From the IMG/VR virus record IMGVR_UViG_3300037189_001491, positions 1-25,347 of that record: a stretch of DNA of 25,347 nucleotides. One strand, written 5' to 3'. The notes below the pieces were generated by a model. The model did no database searches. It saw nothing but the letters and a program-made list of their open reading frames with translations, and was not told where the DNA came from. Position 1 is the stretch's first letter, and every line of letters starts with the position of its first letter. Made by a program: the position numbers and the translations under genes. The stretch is from a virus. This document shows, one piece after another, positions 1-6,791 of the stretch.

Positions 1-325
1 AAGGTGTTATAACTAAGATTAGTTGGATAGAAGTGTTAAACTAATCCAACTAAATATATCATGACGGAGGTTGGCATCCTCCATTGACCTTTACAAAACT
101 TCAAGTCTTAGATGGCTAGAAAGCGGTATTATTCCGTAAGAGAAATACGTGATGATACTACCAACGAAACACTAATGATTTTGCATTTCCAGTAAAGGGG
201 AAATGGATGGAAGATACTTCGTTATTCTATTGTGTATCTTCTTATAGCAATGTAGACAGATGGTGCTGAAACGCATCTATACACTCGTCTATATTAGCCA
301 AGATCATTATATCTAAGAGGATACA
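1..325. ncRNA. non-coding stretch rich in hairpins; candidate structured RNA
   Basis: No open frame of useful length occurs here; the ATGs at 61 and near 154 stop within about eight codons. Reading the + strand there are six local stem-loops: 19-28 with 44-53 (10 bp perfect), 66-70 with 78-82 (5 G/C-rich bp, 7-nt loop), 126-133 with 151-158 enclosing 135-138 with 146-149 (12 bp including wobbles), 184-190 with 199-205 (7 bp, 8-nt loop), 210-217 with 234-241 (8 bp), and 253-262 with 274-278 plus 287-291 (10 bp, one bulge). This is a dense run of folding elements for a compact phage genome. It could be a stable phage RNA or a long structured leader for the lysin gene. No tRNA is recognisable. 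The left end may also hold the tail of an upstream transcript. Confidence 0.4.
316..321 (+). promoter_or_regulatory. ribosome binding site of the SleB-like lysin
   Basis: AGAGGA lies four bases before the ATG at 326 and supports that start. Confidence 0.6.
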
Positions 326-907
326 ATGGTTCTTTTTAAAAAAACAGAAACCTTCCCTAATTTAACTAGAGGAGAAGGTTTTGTGGTAGGATTGATCTTT
401 GCGATCATTATAGCAATGTTTATTCCAACCAAGACGGTAACCAAATATATTATGGTACCTGAAGTCAAAGTAATTGAGAAGGTTGTTGAAAAGCCGGTAA
501 TTGTCAAGAAGCCTGTATATGTCAGCGCACATGATAAACGCCAAATCCAATGCCTGGCAGAGAATGCTTATTTCGAAGCAGGCAATCAATCAACAAAAGG
601 TAAAGTAGCCGTAACTAATGTTGTTATGAACCGAGTCAAGGATGAAAGATTTCCTAAATCGGCTTGTGCTGTTGTTCACCAGAAGTCACGTGGCGTTTGC
701 CAGTTCTCCTGGGTATGTGAAGGCAACAAGCGTATTCGTAACATGGCTATGTACGCTGAATCGAAGCGAGTCGCCGAGAATGTCTACCTAGGTAATACAA
801 GAGATGTGACAAAAGGCGCAAAATTCTATCATGCTAATTATGTAAATCCTAACTGGGGTATGCGACGTGTGACCCAAATTGGGGCACATATTTTTTATAG
901 AGGATGA
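326..907 (+). CDS. SleB-type cell-wall hydrolase with N-terminal membrane anchor (probable endolysin)
   Basis: A 193-residue protein. Residues about 74-193 match the SleB/CwlJ cell-wall hydrolase pattern (Hydrolase_2 family): the LAENAYFEAG motif at 78-86 with candidate catalytic glutamates E79 and E84, the GVCQFSW motif at 123-129, and YHANYVNPNW at 168-177. Family members cleave the glycan backbone of peptidoglycan. Residues about 16-34 form one hydrophobic segment behind a basic N-terminus, followed by a Val/Lys/Pro-rich linker (44-66). This suggests a signal anchor that places the enzyme in the periplasm, so it may be a host-lysis endolysin of the signal-arrest type. It overlaps no neighbour, and gp33 starts three bases after its stop using a ribosome site inside its last codons, so the two are probably co-translated. 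Lysis is inferred; a virion role cannot be excluded. Confidence 0.82.
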   Translation: MVLFKKTETFPNLTRGEGFVVGLIFAIIIAMFIPTKTVTKYIMVPEVKVIEKVVEKPVIVKKPVYVSAHDKRQIQCLAENAYFEAGNQSTKGKVAVTNVVMNRVKDERFPKSACAVVHQKSRGVCQFSWVCEGNKRIRNMAMYAESKRVAENVYLGNTRDVTKGAKFYHANYVNPNWGMRRVTQIGAHIFYRG

Positions 908-910
908 ATT

Positions 911-1156
911 ATGAATGAAGATCTGAAGCTTACTAAGATTATTGATAATGATAAATTCTATAAAGATGTAGATACGCTTGTAAAAAAGCACAATTTACCT
1001 TATATGGATGCTATAGTATATTTTTGTGAAAAGAATGGAATAGAAATTGAAACAGCAGCTGCTTTAATTAAAAGTAACTTCAGAATCAAAGCTCATGTAC
1101 AATCAGAGGGCGAGGCATTAAATTATCTACCGAAGACATCTAAACTTCCAATTTAA
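911..1156 (+). CDS. 33: gp33-like late promoter coactivator
   Basis: A small 81-residue protein. The middle (residues about 30-60, containing YMDAIVYFCEKNGIEIE) follows the T4 gp33 pattern of a Tyr-x-x-Ala helix, an acidic FxExNxI stretch and a later QSE motif, and it ends in a short hydrophobic tail (KLPI). In T4, gp33 bridges the gp45 sliding clamp and host RNA polymerase carrying gp55, which activates late transcription. The T4 protein is longer (112 residues), mainly at the N-terminus. Position supports the call: T4 also places 33 immediately before 59 and 32. GAGG at 900-903 lies seven bases before the ATG. The last codons form the 5' arm of the hairpin at 1109-1170. The call rests on pattern recall plus gene order. 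Confidence 0.72.
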   Translation: MNEDLKLTKIIDNDKFYKDVDTLVKKHNLPYMDAIVYFCEKNGIEIETAAALIKSNFRIKAHVQSEGEALNYLPKTSKLPI

Positions 1157-1170
1157 TGCCTCGCCTTTTT
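1109..1170 (+). terminator. long hairpin with T-run between gp33 and gp59
   Basis: Bases 1109-1124 and 1150-1165 are a perfect 16-bp inverted repeat (arm GGCGAGGCATTAAATT), with a 25-base loop and TTTTT directly after at 1166-1170. The stem can grow by wobble pairs between 1105-1108 and the T-run. It looks like an intrinsic terminator with an unusually large loop. The 5' arm is coding for the end of gp33, and the 3' arm covers its stop codon. It would reduce read-through into gp59 and gp32, or protect the 3' end of the gp33 message. Confidence 0.6.
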
Positions 1171-1173
1171 AAC

Positions 1174-1178
1174 GGAGG
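1174..1178 (+). promoter_or_regulatory. ribosome binding site that fixes the gp59 start
   Basis: GGAGG lies four bases before the ATG at 1183. The upstream in-frame ATG at 1156 overlaps the gp33 stop, sits inside the 3' arm of a stable hairpin and has no such site, so 1183 is preferred. Confidence 0.7.
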
Positions 1179-1182
1179 TCTT

Positions 1183-1767
1183 ATGTCGCCGTTTGAATCT
1201 TATAAAATGTTTCTGGCAATTAAAATGCACTTTACTACACCTGGTTATGATTATATAAAATATCAGGGTAAAGTAGGTGCAAAGATTGAGTCATTTGAAC
1301 GTCGAAGAGATAAGTTTCAGTTTGCCAAACTAGCTAAGAAGAAAGATCCATTGTACTTCTTAGTATCTAATTTTGTTTATGACAGTCCAACTTGGATTGG
1401 GGATCTTCTTACAGAAGAAGCAGAAAATAATTTTGCAGAGTGGCAGAAAAAACAACAGTCTCTGACATATATACTAACAAACGAAATAAATATGCTAGAC
1501 GATGACTTCGTCTCTTATTTTAAAGTAAAAGATGGTCAGCATCCATTACTTTTAAATATGTACAAGCAGAAGAAATTGTCAATTGAAACATTAATTGTTT
1601 TGAATGACATATTGACTTTTTTCCCTATCTGGGATAAAAAGTTAAATGACACTATTATCTGGCCTAGTATCAGAGACAAGTGTCTAAAATACCGTCAGTT
1701 TATACATTATGATAAGGCTAAACTTAAACAAGTAGTTAAGTCTATGATGACGGAAAGTGTATTATGA
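1183..1767 (+). CDS. 59: gp59-like loader of the gp41 replicative helicase
   Basis: From the preferred start the protein has 194 residues (T4 gp59: 217). The order of landmarks follows T4 gp59: an N-terminal SYKMFLAIKMHF helix, YDYIKYQGK, the basic ERRRDKFQFAKLAKK stretch, then LVSNFV and a WIGDL motif. T4 gp59 binds forked DNA and gp32-coated single strands and loads the gp41 helicase for recombination-dependent replication. A longer form from 1156 would add nine residues (MPRLFNGGL), but the ribosome site and the hairpin argue against it. It lies directly upstream of gp32, its physical partner, as in T4. Confidence 0.85.
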   Translation: MSPFESYKMFLAIKMHFTTPGYDYIKYQGKVGAKIESFERRRDKFQFAKLAKKKDPLYFLVSNFVYDSPTWIGDLLTEEAENNFAEWQKKQQSLTYILTNEINMLDDDFVSYFKVKDGQHPLLLNMYKQKKLSIETLIVLNDILTFFPIWDKKLNDTIIWPSIRDKCLKYRQFIHYDKAKLKQVVKSMMTESVL

Positions 1768-1821
1768 TATTACGTAATACAAATCATACAACGCAACATT
1801 TCGAATATACGGAGAATACAT
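1768..1821 (+). promoter_or_regulatory. gp32 leader with palindrome; possible autoregulatory site
   Basis: The 54-base gap holds a 12-bp palindrome, TATTACGTAATA, at 1768-1779. GTATTA at 1759-1764 can also pair with TAATAC at 1775-1780. An A/T-rich unstructured stretch follows, and GGAG at 1811-1814 precedes the ATG at 1822. In T4, gp32 represses its own translation by binding an A/T-rich leader nucleated by a 5' pseudoknot. The layout here is compatible, but no pseudoknot was demonstrated. Confidence 0.3.
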
Positions 1822-2733
1822 ATGTCTTTTAATGATCTAAAGCGCTCTTCAGCGGCAAGTTTTGAAAAGCTCACTAAGGAGCTTTCTAAGCTAAACACCA
1901 ACAACAACTTTGACAAGTCAGCAGACGATCGTATGTGGAAGCCCACTGTCGATAAGGCTGGTAACGGCTATGCTGTTATTCGCTTTCTGCCTGCGCCGGC
2001 TAATGAAGATGTACCTTTTGTACGTATCTTCAGCCATGGCTTTCAGGGTCCTGGTGGCTGGTATATTGAGAACTCACTGACCACTATTGGTCAGCAAGAT
2101 CCGATTGCAGAACATAACAGTAAACTATGGAACTCAGGCAACGATGCGGATAAGGAAACTGCCCGTAAGCAAAAGCGTCGCCTGAACTACTATAGCAACA
2201 TCTATGTTGTGAAGGATCCTGGCAATCCGGAGAACGAAGGTAAGGTATTCATTTTTAAGTATGGTAAGAAGATCTTTGACAAGATTAATGATCTAATGAA
2301 CCCATCATTTGAAGATGAAAAGCCAGTTAATCCTTTTGATCTATGGACAGGTGCAAACTTTAAACTGAAGATTCGTAAGTTTGAAGGATATCCAAACTAT
2401 GACAAGTCGGAGTTTGATAGTCCGGCTCCACTACTTGATGATGATGACGAGCTTGAAGCAGTCTACAAGCAAGAACATTCACTTCAGGAACTAATTGACA
2501 AGAAGAATTTCAAGACCTATGCGGAACTTGAAACACGTCTGAACAAGGCTCTTGGTCTTGTCGGTGGAACAGCACGTACAGAATCTAAGTCTAACTTTGA
2601 TGATGACGACGATGTTCCTTTCGAGAAGTCGGAACCACAGTTCAAGTCAAAGCCTGCTCCTGCGCCTAAGGCTCAGGAAGATGACGACGATGAAGATTTT
2701 GAATTCTTTAAGAAACTGGCTGAAGAAGACTAA
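1822..2733 (+). CDS. 32: gp32-like single-stranded DNA-binding protein
   Basis: A 303-residue protein. Near the N-terminus KRSS (7-10) matches the LAST motif used for cooperative binding. The OB-fold core shows GNGYAVIRFLPAP (47-59), FSHGF (70-74), WYIENS (80-85), SNIYVVKDP (125-133), NEGKVFIFKYGKKIFDKI (138-155) and GANFKLKIRK (177-186). The C-terminus is acidic, with DDDD tracts at about 260-264 and 287-290, as needed for contacts with partner replication proteins. T4 gp32 holds a zinc ion with one His and three Cys. H72 is present here, but the protein has no cysteine, so the zinc site is lost. To my recollection marine T4-like gp32 proteins share this loss. It coats ssDNA in replication, recombination and repair. 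Confidence 0.95.
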   Translation: MSFNDLKRSSAASFEKLTKELSKLNTNNNFDKSADDRMWKPTVDKAGNGYAVIRFLPAPANEDVPFVRIFSHGFQGPGGWYIENSLTTIGQQDPIAEHNSKLWNSGNDADKETARKQKRRLNYYSNIYVVKDPGNPENEGKVFIFKYGKKIFDKINDLMNPSFEDEKPVNPFDLWTGANFKLKIRKFEGYPNYDKSEFDSPAPLLDDDDELEAVYKQEHSLQELIDKKNFKTYAELETRLNKALGLVGGTARTESKSNFDDDDDVPFEKSEPQFKSKPAPAPKAQEDDDDEDFEFFKKLAEED

Positions 2734-2752
2734 GTCTAACTATATGTCAAGG

Positions 2753-2782
2753 AAAAGAGGGGGCTTTGGTCCCCTCTTTTTT
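2753..2782. terminator. bidirectional intrinsic terminator between gp32 and the leftward operon
   Basis: AAAAGAGGGG at 2753-2762 pairs with CCCCTCTTTT at 2771-2780 around an 8-base loop. T-runs follow the stem on both strands (TTTTTT at 2777-2782 on +, TTTT opposite 2753-2756 on -). It lies 19 bases after the gp32 stop and 2 bases after the stop of the leftward gene at 2785, so one hairpin serves two converging transcripts. Confidence 0.9.
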
Positions 2783-2784
2783 GC

Positions 2785-5085
2785 TTAGTGAAGGCCATCC
2801 ACACCCATAACATATTTCATAAACCAATTTGGTTCCCATGAAGATTTCTTTTTAGGAGCTGGAGGTGTCTTAGGTCTTTGAGCAAGCGCTTGAGCACGGG
2901 CATTAGGATCTGCTGAAACTATGCCTCCGCCAGGATTATAAGGCATATTTGGTATATTTGGTTTTTTATTTGGTTGTAACAACGGAGCCATTAAGGTTTT
3001 TAACCATATAGGTTCACTGTTTGTTAGGTCGGGATTACCGGCAACAATCCACTTATTCCTCTTTAGGAATTCTAGAGGATCGATTTGCGTACCCCAGCCC
3101 CCTCCTCCTTTTCTTATCTCAAAATGTAGATGAGCACCAGTAGATTTACCATCTCTTGCATCACCAGTATCTCCACCAGAAAGCCCTATCAGATCACCTT
3201 TTTTAACGGCTTGTTCTTTTTGTACGTTGAGTTTGGATAGGTGTCCGTATGTAAAGTAAAGCCCTTCTCCTGCTTTTATTTGTACAGCAAGACCTTGTCC
3301 TCCATGTCCATCACCGCCTGGGCTTACTTTAGCGTACTCAATAATACCATCGGAAGCAGCGTACAGAGGTGTACCTGTAGGTACGCTTACGTCTACACCA
3401 AGATGTTTTTCCCAACTACCGTTGAGCATTCTGAAACCGTAACCACTAGTTATATTGCTGCCACTAACTTTGCCCCCGGTCATATTTGTAAACCCGGACG
3501 CAGTAATTAAACCACTATTAATTAAATTACGACCAGCATTTATTTCATTGACATTGATATTATTAGAAGATAACACACTCAATATACTAGACGCATAAGC
3601 TGGGTTAGGATTATATCCGTTCTTTACTAGAGCTTCAATTGCTTGCTGAGGAGTTAAGCCTTCTGGAATATTTTTATTCCATTTTTTAACATGTGCAGCA
3701 ATGGCATCGTCAATAGAGTTGTATTTTACATACATCTGCATCTGACCTGTGCCGTTATCACGTGCTACTACGTGAGGCTGACTCTCTACAGCATGTTGAC
3801 CAAACGGATTGTTAGACCCTGCAGGCATACGAGAACCATAACCAGATTCCCAAGCCCACTGAGCAGCAGTTATCTCCGGATATGGATCTCCTAACGCTAT
3901 TGCGCGATCCATTATATCTTTAAAATCATCACGTATATTGCCACTAGGCGTATAGTTACCTGTAACGTTACGTGTAAAGAAGTCTTTAGCACTCTGGAAG
4001 GCATTACCTAACCATGTTGTAAAGCTAGATAGCATACTAGACTGCTGCTGCCTAGCTCCGCCTGTAATAGCTTCTGATCCTGGAGCATTAGGTCTAATAA
4101 CCTTTACAGCATTAGCAGCATTCTTTACTAGCTGTTTAGATACTTTATCTTGTTTAGGTTCTTCTTTTTTAGGACGTATTCTTTTTTCGGCTTCTTCTTT
4201 TTTCTTAGTAAGATCCGCATTAGTACCAGTTATTTGTTTATCTGTAGTAGTCCCTGGCTTAGTATTTTTCTTTAGCCATTCTCTAGCTTTGTCAGAAGCA
4301 CCACCTCTGTTATTAGGCCCATAAGCGTCCCGAACCATTTTATAATAGAAAAGTGGATCGCCTTCTTGTGCTTTGTTTATATCTGCGTTACTGTAGTTCT
4401 TACCATCAATCTTCCAACCTGCTGTAAAGCCTTGTTCGTTATAGATAGGCTCCATACCATAACGTTTCAGACCGTTTGCCTGTTGCTGTTCTTCGCCTTG
4501 TGTAGATTTCATAAAAGAATCTAAACCGTAGACCATAGCAACTGTAGTAAGAGTCGCGAGACCAGCGAAGACAGCAGCTGTTAATGCTCCAGCACTAAGC
4601 ACTTCTCCCGCGGCCAGATCTACTAAATCGGTTATATCCGGACCGCCGTCGCCCCCTCCACTTAAATCTAGCTGTCCTAATTTTTCAGCTAGTGTATTGG
4701 TCTTCTCTGTTAAGGCGTTTAGATTTTCTGTAAACTCTGCAAAACTAAAAGATGTTAACCCGGAATTACTTTCAGCAGAACCTCCCGTGTTCTGCTCCAT
4801 GTAGGCTTCTTTTCTAGCAGACTCGAAAGAAGTTCTTTTAGCATCTTGTATTTTAATAAAGTTAGACGTATACGTCAGAACTTTATTAAATTCGTTTTCT
4901 ATATCAGTTAATGTATTTGAAATAGATGTATATGTCTGTTTGAGTGTGACAACTACAGGCTCTTCTGTTTTATCTTCAGAGGAACGTGTCCTTGTTTTTA
5001 CTTTATTAAGACGGATGATATTTACGATTTCTTGAATAGAATCGTCTTCAAGACCTTCAAAAATAACTTTATATTTGCTATCCAT
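2785..5085 (-). CDS. tail-interior protein with GH73-like glucosaminidase and M23 peptidase domains
   Basis: A 766-residue protein with four parts. The helical, coiled-coil-prone N-terminus is residues 1-140. A hydrophobic segment (about 163-187) follows a Gly/Asp loop. Residues about 385-510 look like a GH73/FlgJ-type muramidase: WAWESGYG gives the likely catalytic E413, followed by NNPFGQHA at 425-432. Residues about 540-672 form an M23 (LytM) zinc endopeptidase: HLGVD supplies H561 and D565, YGHL supplies H615, and AHLHFE supplies H652 and H654, so every expected metal and catalytic position is present. A basic, Pro-rich tail ends the protein. It is last in the leftward operon, after gp26/gp51 and the 562-residue protein, which fits a tape-measure or tape-measure-associated protein that opens the cell wall at infection. 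It could instead be a hub lysin. Domains are firm; the structural role is inferred. Confidence 0.85.
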   Translation of the reverse strand: MDSKYKVIFEGLEDDSIQEIVNIIRLNKVKTRTRSSEDKTEEPVVVTLKQTYTSISNTLTDIENEFNKVLTYTSNFIKIQDAKRTSFESARKEAYMEQNTGGSAESNSGLTSFSFAEFTENLNALTEKTNTLAEKLGQLDLSGGGDGGPDITDLVDLAAGEVLSAGALTAAVFAGLATLTTVAMVYGLDSFMKSTQGEEQQQANGLKRYGMEPIYNEQGFTAGWKIDGKNYSNADINKAQEGDPLFYYKMVRDAYGPNNRGGASDKAREWLKKNTKPGTTTDKQITGTNADLTKKKEEAEKRIRPKKEEPKQDKVSKQLVKNAANAVKVIRPNAPGSEAITGGARQQQSSMLSSFTTWLGNAFQSAKDFFTRNVTGNYTPSGNIRDDFKDIMDRAIALGDPYPEITAAQWAWESGYGSRMPAGSNNPFGQHAVESQPHVVARDNGTGQMQMYVKYNSIDDAIAAHVKKWNKNIPEGLTPQQAIEALVKNGYNPNPAYASSILSVLSSNNINVNEINAGRNLINSGLITASGFTNMTGGKVSGSNITSGYGFRMLNGSWEKHLGVDVSVPTGTPLYAASDGIIEYAKVSPGGDGHGGQGLAVQIKAGEGLYFTYGHLSKLNVQKEQAVKKGDLIGLSGGDTGDARDGKSTGAHLHFEIRKGGGGWGTQIDPLEFLKRNKWIVAGNPDLTNSEPIWLKTLMAPLLQPNKKPNIPNMPYNPGGGIVSADPNARAQALAQRPKTPPAPKKKSSWEPNWFMKYVMGVDGLH

Positions 5086-5096
5086 TGCCTATTACC

Positions 5097-6785
5097 TCAA
5101 TAATACAATACAGAAATATTGAAATCGCTCATAGGATAGTTTGGATCCGGAACATCTCCCATTCCAACAAAGCCAGGTCTGTTAGTAGGTATAAAGGAAG
5201 GCACTCTAGGTCTACCGGCCATATCTAAATTAGGCATATACGGTTCTTGCATTGCCGCAGTCTGAGCAATCTGAGCTTTTGTAATATCCGAACCAGGTGT
5301 GTTTGGATTTGATATTTGCATTCCGTTAATTTCTGGGGATGCCGCTGCAGAGGAGGTACCTGAACTAGCTGCCGACGCAACCGGTTTACTTTCTGATGTA
5401 GCATCTTGTCTAGTTTTACCTCCAGCATTATTATTTTCAGCAGGAGTACTGGTACTAGAAGGTGCTCCAGTGTTAGTTGTTTGTGCAGGTGTTGGAGTTG
5501 GAGTCGGTGCTGACTTAGCACTCTTTGGTGCAGGTGCGGGTTGTGTTAGAGAAGGTTTACTTGGTACTCTAAATACATCTGATAATAAACTAGTGGCAGA
5601 GGTAGAAACTATGTCAGATATACCTTTAAGTCTAGGATCACTATCTGCCTTATCTGGTGTTGTATTATATACCTTAGCGTATAAGTCTCTGGATATAGCA
5701 GCCACTAGAGAAGGAATTGCTTTAAGAGGACCCTCCATACCTGAACTAGCGTTAATACCAGCACCACTAATATCTCCACTAACAATATGCTCAGCAGCAA
5801 CTGTAGGATTAACACCCGGTGTGAGTATATCAGTAGCGCTTAAATTATTTTTATTAATAGTTTTAGCAAGCATATCCCGTGCCATTTGAGTAATAGCATC
5901 GTTTTGTGTTGTCTGCTTTCTAGAACCTATTTTATCTCCTGATATGGTCTCGCCAATTTCTTTACTTACAGTAGACTCAGGTACAGTATTATCTTTAGAT
6001 TCAGTATTATTGACTGCCTTTTGTGCAGAGGCTAAAGCGTATGGAGCGGCAGCTGCAAGAGTACCCGCAGTTAATACACCTCCAACCTTTAATGCTGTTA
6101 TAGCACCTTTGATGTATTTTCCATATCTGCTAGGTCTTTGTGGGCCGTTAGGACCTACAGCATCATTATTTTGATGGGGAAGATCTGTTATGCCAGATCC
6201 ACCTTGACCGGATATTAATTGTTCAACTACATCAGTTAATTCTGTAAAGGCTTCTGTTAGACTTACAAGAGCATCGTTAGCTGGTTGAATTTCCATGCCC
6301 TGAAATTCATCAGTAGACATCTGTGAAGCATCTTTAGCTTCCAACGTGTTTTCTTTGAAGGTACGCTTTGCCTGTTGTATTTCAGCTACTAGAAGTTCCT
6401 GTTGTTTTTTAGTCAACAGACCCATACTGCGCACAACCTTTAAAATAGATTTTAACTGTTGGTCAATGTCGGTTAAAGAAGGATCTTTAATTTTGTTTAC
6501 AGTATCTGGTGTATCTAAAGAAGGTAGATCTGCATTTCCTCCAGATTGCGAACCTTCCTTTAAGGCTGCGCCAACTGCACCAAAATTGTCAGTAAATTTA
6601 CCACCCAGGTCCATACCGAACCCAATGCTAAAAGAAGAGTCGAACTTACCTTTAATGTTTCTGCGATAAAACTTACGAGCACGCACCATTGCTCTTTTAC
6701 CTAAACGAGAGGTTCTCGTGGCAATAGATCTGCCTCCACGAAGTGCGGTACCTGCTAAACCTGCTAATTTACCATATATACCCAA
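5097..6785 (-). CDS. putative tape measure / baseplate hub core protein (gp29 position)
   Basis: A 562-residue protein with no catalytic motif seen. The N-terminus is very basic (residues 15-48, many Arg/Lys) and is followed by a Gly-rich patch. Helical, coiled-coil-like sequence covers about 104-192. A hydrophobic segment lies at about 227-254, and a low-complexity Pro/Ser/Thr/Ala region at about 405-485 includes a TPTPTP run. Tape measure proteins are typically helical with one or more hydrophobic segments. The gene lies 6 bases after the frameshifted gp26/gp51 reading frame, exactly where the tape measure gene follows G/GT in lambda-type tails, and its length is close to T4 gp29 (590). No gp29 sequence match could be seen, so the call rests on position and composition. 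Confidence 0.5.
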   Translation of the reverse strand: MGIYGKLAGLAGTALRGGRSIATRTSRLGKRAMVRARKFYRRNIKGKFDSSFSIGFGMDLGGKFTDNFGAVGAALKEGSQSGGNADLPSLDTPDTVNKIKDPSLTDIDQQLKSILKVVRSMGLLTKKQQELLVAEIQQAKRTFKENTLEAKDASQMSTDEFQGMEIQPANDALVSLTEAFTELTDVVEQLISGQGGSGITDLPHQNNDAVGPNGPQRPSRYGKYIKGAITALKVGGVLTAGTLAAAAPYALASAQKAVNNTESKDNTVPESTVSKEIGETISGDKIGSRKQTTQNDAITQMARDMLAKTINKNNLSATDILTPGVNPTVAAEHIVSGDISGAGINASSGMEGPLKAIPSLVAAISRDLYAKVYNTTPDKADSDPRLKGISDIVSTSATSLLSDVFRVPSKPSLTQPAPAPKSAKSAPTPTPTPAQTTNTGAPSSTSTPAENNNAGGKTRQDATSESKPVASAASSGTSSAAASPEINGMQISNPNTPGSDITKAQIAQTAAMQEPYMPNLDMAGRPRVPSFIPTNRPGFVGMGDVPDPNYPMSDFNISVLYY

Positions 6786-6791
6786 CGAGTA

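Noticed and set aside
5-60. tRNA-like bases (AGTTGGATAG resembles a D-arm)
   Set aside because: No matching acceptor stem or TTCGAAT-type T-arm follows at tRNA spacing.
1156-1182. Upstream in-frame start for gp59
   Set aside because: The ATG is within a stable hairpin and lacks a ribosome site, whereas GGAGG precedes the ATG at 1183.
2552-2788. 78-codon frame overlapping the end of gp32
   Set aside because: Out-of-frame shadow of gp32's acidic tail; it would run through the terminator.
3241-3510. 89-codon + strand frame inside the M23 domain
   Set aside because: Antisense shadow of a clear M23 domain.
5299-5889. 196-codon open frame on the + strand opposite the 562-residue tail protein
   Set aside because: Antisense shadow of a Ser/Thr/Ala-rich coding region; its hydrophobic composition mirrors those codons and no ribosome site supports it.
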